Positions 53,016-63,867 of a DNA stretch of 64,000 bases are shown here, one piece after another. Position 1 is the first letter of the stretch. Each line of letters starts with the position of its first letter. The stretch is taken from assembly GCA_040385245.1 (NCBI GenBank), contig JAZKHT010000006.1:116069-180068 (forward strand), written 5' to 3'. The notes beneath the pieces were generated by a model. The model was not told where the DNA came from. It made no database searches and worked only from the letters and a program-made list of their open reading frames with translations. The stretch is from JAZKHT01 sp040385245. Lineage in GTDB: Bacteria; Pseudomonadota; Alphaproteobacteria; Rhodobacterales; Rhodobacteraceae. A program made the position numbers and the translations under genes.

Positions 53016-53633
53016 ATGATCGCCACCGGTCTGGCCGTCGCGCGCGGCGGCATCGCCGTGCTGGAGGGGGTTTCGTTTCATTTGCCGCAGGGCCGGGCGT
53101 TGGTGCTGCGCGGTCCGAATGGCATCGGCAAGACCACATTGCTGCGCACGCTGGCCGGTTTGCAGCCGCCGCTGGCCGGTTCGGTATCGGTGCCACCGGA
53201 AAGCCTGACCTATGCCGCCCATGCGGATGGCACCAAGGCGGTGTTGACGGTGGCGGAAAATCTGACGTTCTGGGCGGCGGTGCATGGCACGGGGGATGTC
53301 GATGCGGCCCTTGCTGCGATGAACCTGTGGGAGTTGCGTGACAGACGTGCCGCCAACCTGTCTGCGGGACAGAAACGGCGTCTGGGTCTGGCGCGGTTGC
53401 TGGTCACCGGGCGGCCGATCTGGATGCTGGACGAACCGACGGTGTCGCTGGACGCGGCATCCGTGGCACTGTTTGCAGGCGTGGTGCGGCGGCATCTTGC
53501 GGGGGGCGGGTCGGCGCTGATTGCGACCCACATTGATCTGGGCTTGGCCGAGGCGGACGTGCTGGACCTGACACCCTATCGGGCGATCGTCGGCGCAGGC
53601 GTCAGGGGCGCGTTTGACGAGGCGTTCGGATGA
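53016..53633 (+). CDS. ccmA: Cytochrome c biogenesis ATP-binding export protein CcmA
   Basis: CcmA is the ATPase of the CcmABCD complex, which frees the heme chaperone CcmE from CcmC. The 205-residue protein has Walker A GPNGIGKTT and the signature LSAGQKRR, with Walker B MLDEPT. The ATG at 53016 gives a standard start; an in-frame GTG six bases upstream is also possible. It overlaps ccmB by four bases. Confidence 0.92.
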   Translation: MIATGLAVARGGIAVLEGVSFHLPQGRALVLRGPNGIGKTTLLRTLAGLQPPLAGSVSVPPESLTYAAHADGTKAVLTVAENLTFWAAVHGTGDVDAALAAMNLWELRDRRAANLSAGQKRRLGLARLLVTGRPIWMLDEPTVSLDAASVALFAGVVRRHLAGGGSALIATHIDLGLAEADVLDLTPYRAIVGAGVRGAFDEAFG

Positions 53634-54286
53634 TTGCCCTGTTGCTGCGCGACATGCGGCTGGCGGTGCGGGCGGGCGGCGGGTTCGGCCTTGGCCTTGC
53701 GTTCTTTCTGCTGGTGGCGGTGCTGGTGCCGCTGGGGGTCGGGCCCGAGGGCGCGGTTCTGGCAAAGATCGCGCCGGGTATCCTGTGGGTGGGGGCGTTG
53801 CTGGCCTGCCTTTTGTCGTTGGACCGGATTTTTGCGCTGGATTTCGAGGATGGGTCGCTTGATCTGCTGGCGACATCGCCCATGCCACTGGAGGGGATGG
53901 TCGCCGTCAAGGCGCTGGCGCATTGGCTGGTGACGGGGTTGCCGCTGACGGTTGCCGCCCCGGTGCTGGGGGTGTTGCTGAACCTGCCGGGGGCTGGCTA
54001 TGGCTGGCTTGTCGCGTCGCTGATGCTGGGCACACCGGCGCTGTCGGTGATCGGGGCATTCGGCGCGGCACTGACGGTGGGGCTGAAGCGGGGCGGGCTG
54101 CTGTTGTCGTTGCTGGTGCTGCCGCTTTATGTGCCGACGCTGATCTTCGGGGCCGAAGCGGTCAAGCGGGGGGCGGCCGGACTGGATGCCACAACGCCGC
54201 TGCTGTTGTTGGCGGGGATCACGGCCGGGGCGGCGGCGATGTTGCCGTTTGCGGCGGCTGCGGCAATCCGCGTCAATCTGCGCTGA
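53630..54286 (+). CDS. ccmB: Heme exporter protein CcmB
   Basis: CcmB is the membrane subunit of the CcmAB transporter and has about six helices in 218 residues. It begins MIALLLRDMRLAVRAGG, typical of the family. The start lies inside the end of ccmA. A gap of about 40 bases precedes ccmC. Confidence 0.93.
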   Translation: MIALLLRDMRLAVRAGGGFGLGLAFFLLVAVLVPLGVGPEGAVLAKIAPGILWVGALLACLLSLDRIFALDFEDGSLDLLATSPMPLEGMVAVKALAHWLVTGLPLTVAAPVLGVLLNLPGAGYGWLVASLMLGTPALSVIGAFGAALTVGLKRGGLLLSLLVLPLYVPTLIFGAEAVKRGAAGLDATTPLLLLAGITAGAAAMLPFAAAAAIRVNLR

Positions 54287-54328
54287 CGCAGACGTGTTAG
54301 TGATTTGCGAGCGATGATCAGAGGATTT

Positions 54329-55069
54329 ATGCAAAGCGCCATGTCGATCTGGGAATATGCCAATCCAAAGAGGTTCATGCAGACCTCTGCCGTTCTGCTG
54401 CCTTGGGTGGCGGGGCTGACGGCGGTTTGTCTATTGGTCGGTCTGGTCTGGGGGTTCTTCTTCACGCCCGATGATTACCGCCAGGGTTCCACCGTCAAGA
54501 TCATCTATCTGCATGTCCCAAGTGCCATGATGGCGATCAACGCGTGGGTGATGATGCTGGTCACCAGTCTGATCTGGCTGGTCCGGCGGCATCATGTCAG
54601 CGCGCTGGCGGCCAAGGCGGCGGCCCCGGTCGGGCTGGTGTTCACGGTGATAGCGCTGGTGACGGGTGCGCTGTGGGGGCAGCCGATGTGGGGCACCTGG
54701 TGGGCCTGGGATCCGCGCCTGACGTCGTTCCTGATCCTGGCGCTGTTCTATCTGGGGTATATCGCGCTGTGGCAGGCGGTTGAAAATCCCGATACCGCCG
54801 CCGATCTGACGGCGGTGCTGTGTCTGGTGGGATCGGTCTTTGCGCTGCTGTCGCGCTATGCGGTGCTGTTCTGGAATCAGGGGCTGCATCAGGGGGCGTC
54901 GCTGTCGCTGGACACCGAAGAAAACGTGTCGGACGTGTTCTGGCAGCCCCTTGTGATCTGCATCGCCGGGTTCGTTCTGTTGTTCCTGACGCTGGTCTTG
55001 CTGCGGACCCGGACCGAAATCCGGGCGCGGCGGTTGCAGGCGTTGCTGGCACGGGAAAGGTTGGCATGA
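54329..55069 (+). CDS. ccmC: Heme exporter protein CcmC
   Basis: CcmC loads heme onto CcmE. The protein has six helices and the tryptophan-rich segment WGTWWAWDPRLTS that binds heme. The start is uncertain: the ATG at 54329 has GAGGA close by, the ATG at 54341 gives MSIWEYANP, the sequence most alike to known CcmC, and one lies at 54314. I used 54329 (246 residues). Its stop overlaps ccmD. Confidence 0.9.
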   Translation: MQSAMSIWEYANPKRFMQTSAVLLPWVAGLTAVCLLVGLVWGFFFTPDDYRQGSTVKIIYLHVPSAMMAINAWVMMLVTSLIWLVRRHHVSALAAKAAAPVGLVFTVIALVTGALWGQPMWGTWWAWDPRLTSFLILALFYLGYIALWQAVENPDTAADLTAVLCLVGSVFALLSRYAVLFWNQGLHQGASLSLDTEENVSDVFWQPLVICIAGFVLLFLTLVLLRTRTEIRARRLQALLARERLA

Positions 55070-55245
55070 TGCCCGAATTGGGAAAATATGCAGGAGCGGT
55101 GCTGGGGTCTTATGCGGCATCGGTGGCCTTGATCGCGGTTCTGGTGGCGGTCAGCCTGTGGCAGGGTGCGCGGATCAAGCGGGCCTTGGCGCAGGTCGAG
55201 GCGCGGCAGGGGGCGGGCGCGCAGTCGGGGAAAGACAATGGCTAA
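55066..55245 (+). CDS. ccmD: Heme exporter protein CcmD
   Basis: CcmD is a small single-helix protein that stabilises CcmC and CcmE. The 59-residue protein has a hydrophobic helix (ASVALIAVLVAVSLW) followed by a basic and polar tail. It overlaps ccmC by four bases and ccmG by eight. Confidence 0.9.
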   Translation: MMPELGKYAGAVLGSYAASVALIAVLVAVSLWQGARIKRALAQVEARQGAGAQSGKDNG

Positions 55246-55783
55246 ATGGTTGATGGTGCTGCCGCCGGTGTTTTTCGCTGGATTGGCGGCCATGTTCTAT
55301 GCAGGGATGAGCAGGGATAACCCCGACGATCTGCCATCTGTGTTCATCGGCAAGCCGGCCCCCGCCGTGCCGGATGTGGGGCTGACGGGGATACCCGTTC
55401 TGACCGATGCCGATCTGCGGACGGGCGAGGTGACGGTGGTCAACTTTTGGGCGACGTGGTGCCCGCCCTGCCGGGCCGAACATCCGACCCTGTTAAAACT
55501 GGCCGGCGACGGGGTGCGCGTGGCGGGGATCAACATGATGGACGACGCCAACAAGGCGATTGCCTATCTGGCGGATGAGGGCAACCCGTTCATAGCCGTG
55601 GGGTTCGACCCGCAGGGGCGGCACCGGGTGGATTGGGGCGTCACGGCCCCGCCCGAAACCTTTATCGTGATGGGTGACGGGACGGTGTTCTTCAAATTCG
55701 TGGGCCCTTTGGTGGGCGACGATCTGGAGCAGCGGTTCATGCCGAAACTGGCCGAGGCGCAGGCGGCAGAGGCCGCGAACTGA
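55238..55783 (+). CDS. ccmG: Thiol:disulfide interchange protein CcmG (DsbE)
   Basis: CcmG is a membrane-anchored thioredoxin that keeps apocytochrome c cysteines reduced. The 181-residue protein has an N-terminal helix (LMVLPPVFFAGLAAMFYAG) and the WCPPC active site at 74-78. It is the last gene of the ccmABCDG string. A bidirectional hairpin downstream may end both this unit and the small minus-strand ORF. Confidence 0.93.
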   Translation: MAKWLMVLPPVFFAGLAAMFYAGMSRDNPDDLPSVFIGKPAPAVPDVGLTGIPVLTDADLRTGEVTVVNFWATWCPPCRAEHPTLLKLAGDGVRVAGINMMDDANKAIAYLADEGNPFIAVGFDPQGRHRVDWGVTAPPETFIVMGDGTVFFKFVGPLVGDDLEQRFMPKLAEAQAAEAAN

Positions 55784-55790
55784 CCTTTGG

Positions 55791-55913
55791 TCAGCTGCCG
55801 ATAACCACCAGCATTAGGATTGTGCACAGCACCAGCCCTTCGCCCCATGGCAGGGCGGGCAGCGTTTGACTGCGCGCAGGGGCGGTCGTGCCTTTGGCGG
55901 GGGTGCGTGTCAT
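55791..55913 (-). CDS. Small membrane ORF downstream of ccmG
   Basis: A 40-residue frame starts at ATG 55913 and ends with a hydrophobic segment (GLVLCTILMLVVIG). It has a weak ribosome site (GGAAC) and no known family. It converges on ccmG. It may be a real small membrane protein or chance. Confidence 0.35.
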   Translation of the reverse strand: MTRTPAKGTTAPARSQTLPALPWGEGLVLCTILMLVVIGS

Positions 55914-55966
55914 GTGCTGTTCCGGGTTCAGGGGGCCGCCACTCGCACACACTTGCGTAGAATAGC

Positions 55967-55995
55967 AAAAGGCCCGGTTAACCCGGGCCTTTTTC
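55967..55995. terminator. Bidirectional hairpin terminator next to acnA
   Basis: GGCCCGG at 55971-55977 and CCGGGCC at 55983-55989 form a stem flanked by AAAA and TTTTT, so it can end ccmG on one strand and acnA on the other. Confidence 0.88.
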
Positions 55996-56019
55996 TTGGA
56001 AACAATGGGTTTCCGTAAG

Positions 56020-58710
<2,691 letters not shown>

Positions 58711-58999
58711 TCGGGCCTCCTAAGGAATGCTGCGCTTTCGCGATCTGGCTGGGGGGCCTGAGTAGCGGCCCGTGCGGGGTCGTCCGTTGCGTCGTCATGC
58801 CCTAGAAAAGCGAACGGCGCAAGGGAATCGACGGCTTTGTATGCAATTGTATGCCAAAAATCCAGCCCCTTTGGCGATGATCACGCGGTGCGCGCTGCGG
58901 CGTGAAAAGCACAATGCCAACACTCGCAAAACCTTGATTGGCGGGGGGCATTGGGTCTTTGATACACCGGGGACAGAGTTTGGGGATCGGAACAGACAG
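58711..58999. other. Divergent control region between acnA and DUF1223
   Basis: No gene is supported here. It contains the TTGTATGC direct repeat at 58837-58854. Both neighbouring genes start at its edges, so it must hold their promoters, but I cannot fix them. Confidence 0.5.
58837..58854. promoter_or_regulatory. Direct repeat, possible regulator site
   Basis: TTGTATGC occurs at 58837-58844 and again at 58847-58854, so the copies are 10 bases apart, one turn of the helix. This is a form often bound by dimeric regulators. No regulator can be named. Confidence 0.4.
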
Positions 59000-59701
59000 A
59001 TGCGACATATCGTCAGCGCCGCCTGCGGCCTGTGGCTTTGTTTGGCCGGGTCGGTCCTTGCGCAAGGAAAGCCGGGCGTGGTGGTCGAACTGTTTACCTC
59101 GCAAGGGTGTTCGTCTTGTCCGCCTGCGGATGAATTCATGGCCGAACTTGCGCAGGCCGAAGGGGTGATCGCGCTGTCGCTGCATGTCGATTACTGGGAT
59201 TACATCGGCTGGGAAGACAGCTTTGCCCAAGGCCGGTTCACCGACCGGCAAAAGGCCTATGCCCGCGCCAGTGGCAGCCGGATGATCTATACGCCGCAGA
59301 TGATCGTCGGCGGCACCGACCGGGTGGAAGGGCACACCCCTGAAACGGTGGTCCGCAAGATCGGCAAGCACATGAACCGGATCAGCCCGGTGCGGCTGTC
59401 GATCACGCGGGACGGCGACACCGTGGTGATCCGGGCCGAGGCGAACCCGCCCTTGGATTACGGCACCCGGGTGCAACTGGTGCGCTATCTGCCAAGCGCC
59501 ACGGTGACGATCGAACGGGGCGAGAATGCCGGGCGGACGGTTGTTTACAGCAACGTCGTCACCTCGTGGGAGGTGGTTGGCGAATGGCCGGGGCAAAGCC
59601 CGCTGGAACTGCTGGCCGATGCGCCGGGGGATGACCCCGTGGTGGTGATCGTTCAGCGCGACGGACCGTCAGAGATCCTGGCCGCGGCCCGGCTGGACTG
59701 A
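59000..59701 (+). CDS. DUF1223 secreted thioredoxin-like protein
   Basis: The 233-residue protein starts with a signal peptide (MRHIVSAACGLWLCLAGSVLAQG) and carries CSSCPP, a thioredoxin-like C-x2-C, in GCSSCPPADE. The family has no firmly known function. The ATG at 59000 fits the signal peptide; a frame from 58772 has no such start. Its last 33 bases overlap the end of the EamA transporter gene on the other strand. Confidence 0.88.
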   Translation: MRHIVSAACGLWLCLAGSVLAQGKPGVVVELFTSQGCSSCPPADEFMAELAQAEGVIALSLHVDYWDYIGWEDSFAQGRFTDRQKAYARASGSRMIYTPQMIVGGTDRVEGHTPETVVRKIGKHMNRISPVRLSITRDGDTVVIRAEANPPLDYGTRVQLVRYLPSATVTIERGENAGRTVVYSNVVTSWEVVGEWPGQSPLELLADAPGDDPVVVIVQRDGPSEILAAARLD

Positions 59702-60565
59702 TTTCGCCTGCGTTTCGCGGTGCCAGATGTAAAGGCCCGCACCCACGATGATCGACGCGCCCAGAATCGTCAGCGCGTCGGGGTATTCGCCATAAAGAAC
59801 GATGCCCCAACAGGTGGCCGTGACCAGCCCGATATATCCGAATGGGGCCACGACTGATGCCTCGGCCATCGAGAATGACCGGATCAGACACAGTTGCGCC
59901 GCCGTGCCAAGGCATCCGACCGCAGCGAACAGCGCCCAATCGGCGGGGGCGATGGGTTGCCAGACTGTCGGCAGGGCAAGGGTCGTCAGGGCCGTGCCAA
60001 AGGCCGAGGCGTAGATCATCGATGTCCACGGGCTTTCGGTCGGCCCCACTTTGCGGGTGATCAGCGCGTTTCCGGCGTAGCAGACGGCACAGGCCAGCGG
60101 CAGCAGGGCGGCGGGGGTGAACACCGACAGGCCGGGGCGGATCACGATCATCGCGCCGATCATGGCAAACAGCACGCCCGCGATGCGGCGGGGACCAAGC
60201 CTTTCGCCCAGAAAGACCGCCGCCCCCAAGGTTATCAGAACGGGGTTTATGTCGGTCAGTGCGGTCGCTTCGGCCAGCCCGATATAGCCAAGGCTGGTGA
60301 AGAACAGCGCGGTCGCGCCGAACTGGAACGCAGACCGGATCAGATGCAGGACGGGATAGCGGGTGCGCAGGACCGGCCCGACCTTTTGGTTCAGGATCAG
60401 CAGGACAAGAACGAACTGCCCGGCAAAGCGCGCCCAGATGACCTGTGGGGCGGGATAGCGCTGGATCAGCCCCTTGGCCAGCGCATCCATGGTGGTGAAC
60501 AGCAGGATCGCCGCCAGCATCAGCAGGATGCCCTTGCGGGTTGCGGCCTCGGTCGGAAGGGTCAT
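59669..60565 (-). CDS. DMT-family (EamA) transporter
   Basis: The 298-residue protein is a ten-helix drug/metabolite transporter built of two EamA halves. The repeat segments are recognisable by ATALTDINPVLITLGA and PFGYIGLVTATCWG. The substrate is unknown. The tail end overlaps the DUF1223 gene by 33 bases. Confidence 0.9.
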   Translation of the reverse strand: MTLPTEAATRKGILLMLAAILLFTTMDALAKGLIQRYPAPQVIWARFAGQFVLVLLILNQKVGPVLRTRYPVLHLIRSAFQFGATALFFTSLGYIGLAEATALTDINPVLITLGAAVFLGERLGPRRIAGVLFAMIGAMIVIRPGLSVFTPAALLPLACAVCYAGNALITRKVGPTESPWTSMIYASAFGTALTTLALPTVWQPIAPADWALFAAVGCLGTAAQLCLIRSFSMAEASVVAPFGYIGLVTATCWGIVLYGEYPDALTILGASIIVGAGLYIWHRETQAKSVQPGRGQDL

Positions 60566-60628
60566 TTTGGGGTTCCTTGCGTCGGCGCGACCCTAGGCGG
60601 GGGCCGCAACGGGGGCAAGGGGCGGTCG

Positions 60629-61687
60629 CTATTCCTCGTCCCGCATCAGGATCAATTCGCCAGCCCCTTCCAATTGGCGAATGGCATTGACGATCACGGT
60701 CATCGCCTCTTCCGCCTCTTTGTCCTTGACCTTGCCACGGGTGGCCACCTCTTCGCGCAAGGATTGGGCCATGCGCTGGGACATGTTGGCAAAGAAGAAT
60801 TCGGCCACCGAGGCAAGGCTGGGGCTGCTGGCAGCGGCGGTAAAGGCCGCGATAAGCGATCCTTCGTCCACCATCCGCACGATTTTCGGGATGTCGCGGG
60901 CGGCGACACGGGTCGAGATATGGCCAAAAGTAAAGATCGCCTTGCGCACCTGTTCGGCAAAATCAGCGTCGGTTTCATCAAGGCCGGCCAGCACATCCTC
61001 GCGTGTGCCTGCGGTGGATACGTTCAGGATCGCGCCGACCCGTTCGACGGGCCCCACCTCGAACGCGCGGGCGGGTTGCGCGTCGAGTTGGGCCGCCAGC
61101 GACAGGCCGATGCGCCGCACGGTTTCGGGATCGACATTGCCCGTCATCGACACGGCATAGGCCACGCGGCGGGCCTTTTCGCCGGGCAGTTTGCCCAGCA
61201 GTTGTGCGGCCTTTGGCACCGGCAGCTTGGACAGCATGACGGCGGCCACTTCGGTGCTTTCTTCCTCCAGCACGGGCATTAGCCGTTCGATCGGCACAGC
61301 GTTCAGCCGGTCCCACGGATCAGCCTTGGCCGAGGCCCCGGCAAGACGCCGCAACCGGCTGGCGGCAGTGGCAGAGATATGGCCGTCCATCAGCCCGAGC
61401 GCGCCTTCGATGCCGCCGGGAAAGGCAAGGCCCGCCTCGTCCAGTTGTTCCAGAAATTCATCCACGACGGCGCTGAGGGTGGTACGCTTGACCAGCCGCA
61501 TCTGCGCCATCTGTTCGGTCAGGGACGCCTGCATGTGCTCGGGCAGCGACGACAGCGGCAGGGGCGATCCTTCGGCCAGCAAAAGCCGGACGATGATCGC
61601 CGCCTTTTCCCGGGCGGTCAGGACGCGGTCCCCGACCGGTCCCGGCACGGGAATGGTCCGCGCCAGCGCTATCTGCTTGTCCTGCAT
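60629..61687 (-). CDS. fliG: Flagellar motor switch protein FliG, isolated gene
   Basis: FliG is the rotor protein that interacts with the stator and sets torque. The 352-residue protein has the N-, middle and C-terminal armadillo-like domains. The conserved EHPQ of the middle domain is replaced by EEES here. The ATG at 61687 has GGGGGC upstream. No other flagellar gene is in the window, so it is isolated from the main flagellar region or may be specialised. Confidence 0.82.
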   Translation of the reverse strand: MQDKQIALARTIPVPGPVGDRVLTAREKAAIIVRLLLAEGSPLPLSSLPEHMQASLTEQMAQMRLVKRTTLSAVVDEFLEQLDEAGLAFPGGIEGALGLMDGHISATAASRLRRLAGASAKADPWDRLNAVPIERLMPVLEEESTEVAAVMLSKLPVPKAAQLLGKLPGEKARRVAYAVSMTGNVDPETVRRIGLSLAAQLDAQPARAFEVGPVERVGAILNVSTAGTREDVLAGLDETDADFAEQVRKAIFTFGHISTRVAARDIPKIVRMVDEGSLIAAFTAAASSPSLASVAEFFFANMSQRMAQSLREEVATRGKVKDKEAEEAMTVIVNAIRQLEGAGELILMRDEE

Positions 61688-61750
61688 CCCGTGCCCCCAT
61701 GAGTCGGTCTTTGGGCAGGGTGACAAGGCGGGGTTAACCGGTGCTGAAGG

Positions 61751-61921
61751 TCAGCTGTTTATGACCGGCACACAGGCGCCTTTGCCTGCGTCATACATCG
61801 TGCCTTCCATGCAGCTTGACGCTTGCACATCGGTTTTCCCGTGCGAGCATCCGCCTTCGGCAAGGGCAAGGGTGGGGGAAAGGGCAAGGGCGATCACGGC
61901 AAGGGCTGTCTTGATGGTCAT
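61751..61921 (-). CDS. Small secreted cysteine-motif protein
   Basis: A 56-residue protein starts at ATG 61921 behind AAAAAGGA. It has a signal peptide (MTIKTALAVIALALSPTLALA) and a short mature part with four cysteines. The last pair has the pattern C-x2-G-x2-Y-D-x5-C, which is also found in the next gene upstream. The function is unknown. Confidence 0.7.
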   Translation of the reverse strand: MTIKTALAVIALALSPTLALAEGGCSHGKTDVQASSCMEGTMYDAGKGACVPVINS

Positions 61922-61937
61922 CGGTCTATATCCTTTT

Positions 61938-62471
61938 TCAGTAGGTCAACGTCTCTCCGGTGGTGATGGCAGCGGCAAGGGCGGCCTCTGCGCGGGTACC
62001 GGCCCCATTCCGGGCGCGGATTTCGTCAAGCTGGGCGGATGCCAGCGCCAGTTCGTTCATGGCGACGTAAGCCATGCCAAGATAGGCGCGGGCCAGCAGG
62101 TTGTTGGGGTTCTGGGTCAGGGCGGCGTCATAGGCGGCAAGGCTGTCTTCCAGTCGCCCCGCCTTGCGCAGGACAAAGCCCTTGTAAGTCAGAACGCGGT
62201 CGGTTTCGCCTTCGGTCATGGCGGACAGCACGCGCAGCGCGTCCTCTGCCTTGCCTGCATAGGCAAGTTCGCGCACGGCGGCAAAGCGGGCATCGTTGTC
62301 GATGCCATCGTCCTGCGGATCGGCACAGGACGTGGCCGTGACATCCCAGATCAGACCTCCGCTGCACAGTGTGGTGGTTTCGGTGACGGCGGGAGCTGAC
62401 GCGCTTTCATCGCCCACGGCCAGCGCAGGGAGAGGCAGCATCACCAGACAGAGTGAAAACGCAAACCGCAT
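61938..62471 (-). CDS. Secreted TPR protein with the same cysteine motif
   Basis: The 177-residue protein has a signal peptide (MRFAFSLCLVMLPLPALA), a short C-x2-G-x2-W-D-x5-C segment (CSGG to SC) and two or three TPR repeats (around ALRVLSAMTEGE and LARAYLGMAYVAMNE). It is periplasmic. It is followed by the small cysteine-motif protein 16 bases later on the same strand, so the two may form a unit. Confidence 0.78.
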   Translation of the reverse strand: MRFAFSLCLVMLPLPALAVGDESASAPAVTETTTLCSGGLIWDVTATSCADPQDDGIDNDARFAAVRELAYAGKAEDALRVLSAMTEGETDRVLTYKGFVLRKAGRLEDSLAAYDAALTQNPNNLLARAYLGMAYVAMNELALASAQLDEIRARNGAGTRAEAALAAAITTGETLTY

Positions 62472-62507
62472 GAAACCCCCGCCGCAGATGCAACAAAGGA
62501 TAGCACG

Positions 62508-62541
62508 GGATTGCGAAAGGAAAGGGCGGAATTTCCGCCCC
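62508..62541 (-). terminator. Terminator of purB
   Basis: GGGCGGA at 62524-62530 pairs with TCCGCCC at 62534-62540. On the minus strand the stem is followed by TTTCCTTT. Confidence 0.7.
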
Positions 62542-62562
62542 TGCATTCACGGATGTGTCAGA

Positions 62563-63867
62563 TCAGGCCCCGAAAACGCGGGCAAAGATCGTATCGACAT
62601 GCTTGGTGTGATAACCAAGGTCGAATTTCTCTTCGATCTGAGCGGGTGTCAGGGCGCGGGTCACATCGGCATCGGCCAGCAGTTCGGTCTTGAAGTCGGC
62701 CCCGTGTTCCCAGACCTTCATCGCGTTGCGCTGGACCAGCCTGTAAGCATCCTCGCGGCTGACGCCTGCCTGGGTCAGGGCCAAAAGGACGCGCTGGCTC
62801 ATCACCAGGCCACGGAACTTGTTCATGTTTTTCAGCATGTTTTCCGGGTAGACGACCAGCTTTTCGATGACGCCCGCCAAACGGTGCAGCGCGAAATCCA
62901 GCGTGATCGTGGTGTCGGGGCCGATGGCGCGTTCAACCGACGAATGGCTGATGTCGCGTTCATGCCAAAGCGCCACGTTTTCCAGTGCGGGCACGACGGC
63001 CATGCGCACAAGGCGCGCAAGGCCGGTCAGGTTTTCGGTCAGCACCGGGTTGCGCTTGTGAGGCATGGCGCTGCTGCCCTTTTGGCCGGGGGAAAAGAAT
63101 TCCTCGGCCTCCAACACCTCGGTCCGCTGCATGTGGCGGATTTCGATGGCGATGTTTTCGATGCCGCTGGCGATGACGCCAAGGGTGGCAAAGAACATGG
63201 CGTGCCGGTCGCGCGGGATGACCTGGGTGCTGATCGGTTCGGGGGTCAGGCCAAGCTGGGCGCAGACGTGTTCTTCGACACGGGGATCAATGTTGGCAAA
63301 GGTGCCGACGGCGCCCGAGATGGCCCCGGTGGCGATTTCCGCGCGCGCATTGACCAAACGCGCCCGGTTGCGCGCCATTTCGGCGTAAAACCGGGCGAAT
63401 GTCAGCCCCATCGTGGTGGGTTCGGCGTGGATACCGTGGCTGCGCCCGATGCGGACGGTATCCTTGTGTTCAAAGGCGCGCGCCTTCAGTGCGGCCAGAA
63501 CCCGGTCAACCCCAGCCAGCAGAAGATCCGACGCGCGGGCAAGCTGGATGTTCAGCGTGGTGTCCAGCACGTCAGAACTGGTCATGCCCTGATGGACGAA
63601 CCGCGCCTCGTCGCTGCCGATGATTTCGGCCAGATGGGTCAGGAAGGCGATGACGTCATGTTTCGTCACGGCCTCGATCTCGTCGATGCGGGCGACGTTG
63701 AATTCGGTATCCTTGGCCTTCCAGATCGCTTCGGCATTCGCCTTGGGGATGGTGCCAAGGGCGGCCATGGCGTCGCAGGCGTGGGCCTCGATCTCGAACC
63801 AGATGCGGAATTTGGTTTCGGGGGACCAGAGGGCGACCATCTCGGGGCGGGAATAGCGGGGGATCAT
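62563..63867 (-). CDS. purB: Adenylosuccinate lyase
   Basis: PurB acts twice in purine synthesis and once in AMP formation, splitting fumarate from SAICAR and adenylosuccinate. The 434-residue protein has the fumarase-family signature SSAMPHKRNP, and TSSDVLDTTL nearby. Length is normal. The gene runs leftward to a hairpin with a T-rich tail. The last 130 bases of the window, upstream of it, show nothing else I can support. Confidence 0.96.
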   Translation of the reverse strand: MIPRYSRPEMVALWSPETKFRIWFEIEAHACDAMAALGTIPKANAEAIWKAKDTEFNVARIDEIEAVTKHDVIAFLTHLAEIIGSDEARFVHQGMTSSDVLDTTLNIQLARASDLLLAGVDRVLAALKARAFEHKDTVRIGRSHGIHAEPTTMGLTFARFYAEMARNRARLVNARAEIATGAISGAVGTFANIDPRVEEHVCAQLGLTPEPISTQVIPRDRHAMFFATLGVIASGIENIAIEIRHMQRTEVLEAEEFFSPGQKGSSAMPHKRNPVLTENLTGLARLVRMAVVPALENVALWHERDISHSSVERAIGPDTTITLDFALHRLAGVIEKLVVYPENMLKNMNKFRGLVMSQRVLLALTQAGVSREDAYRLVQRNAMKVWEHGADFKTELLADADVTRALTPAQIEEKFDLGYHTKHVDTIFARVFGA

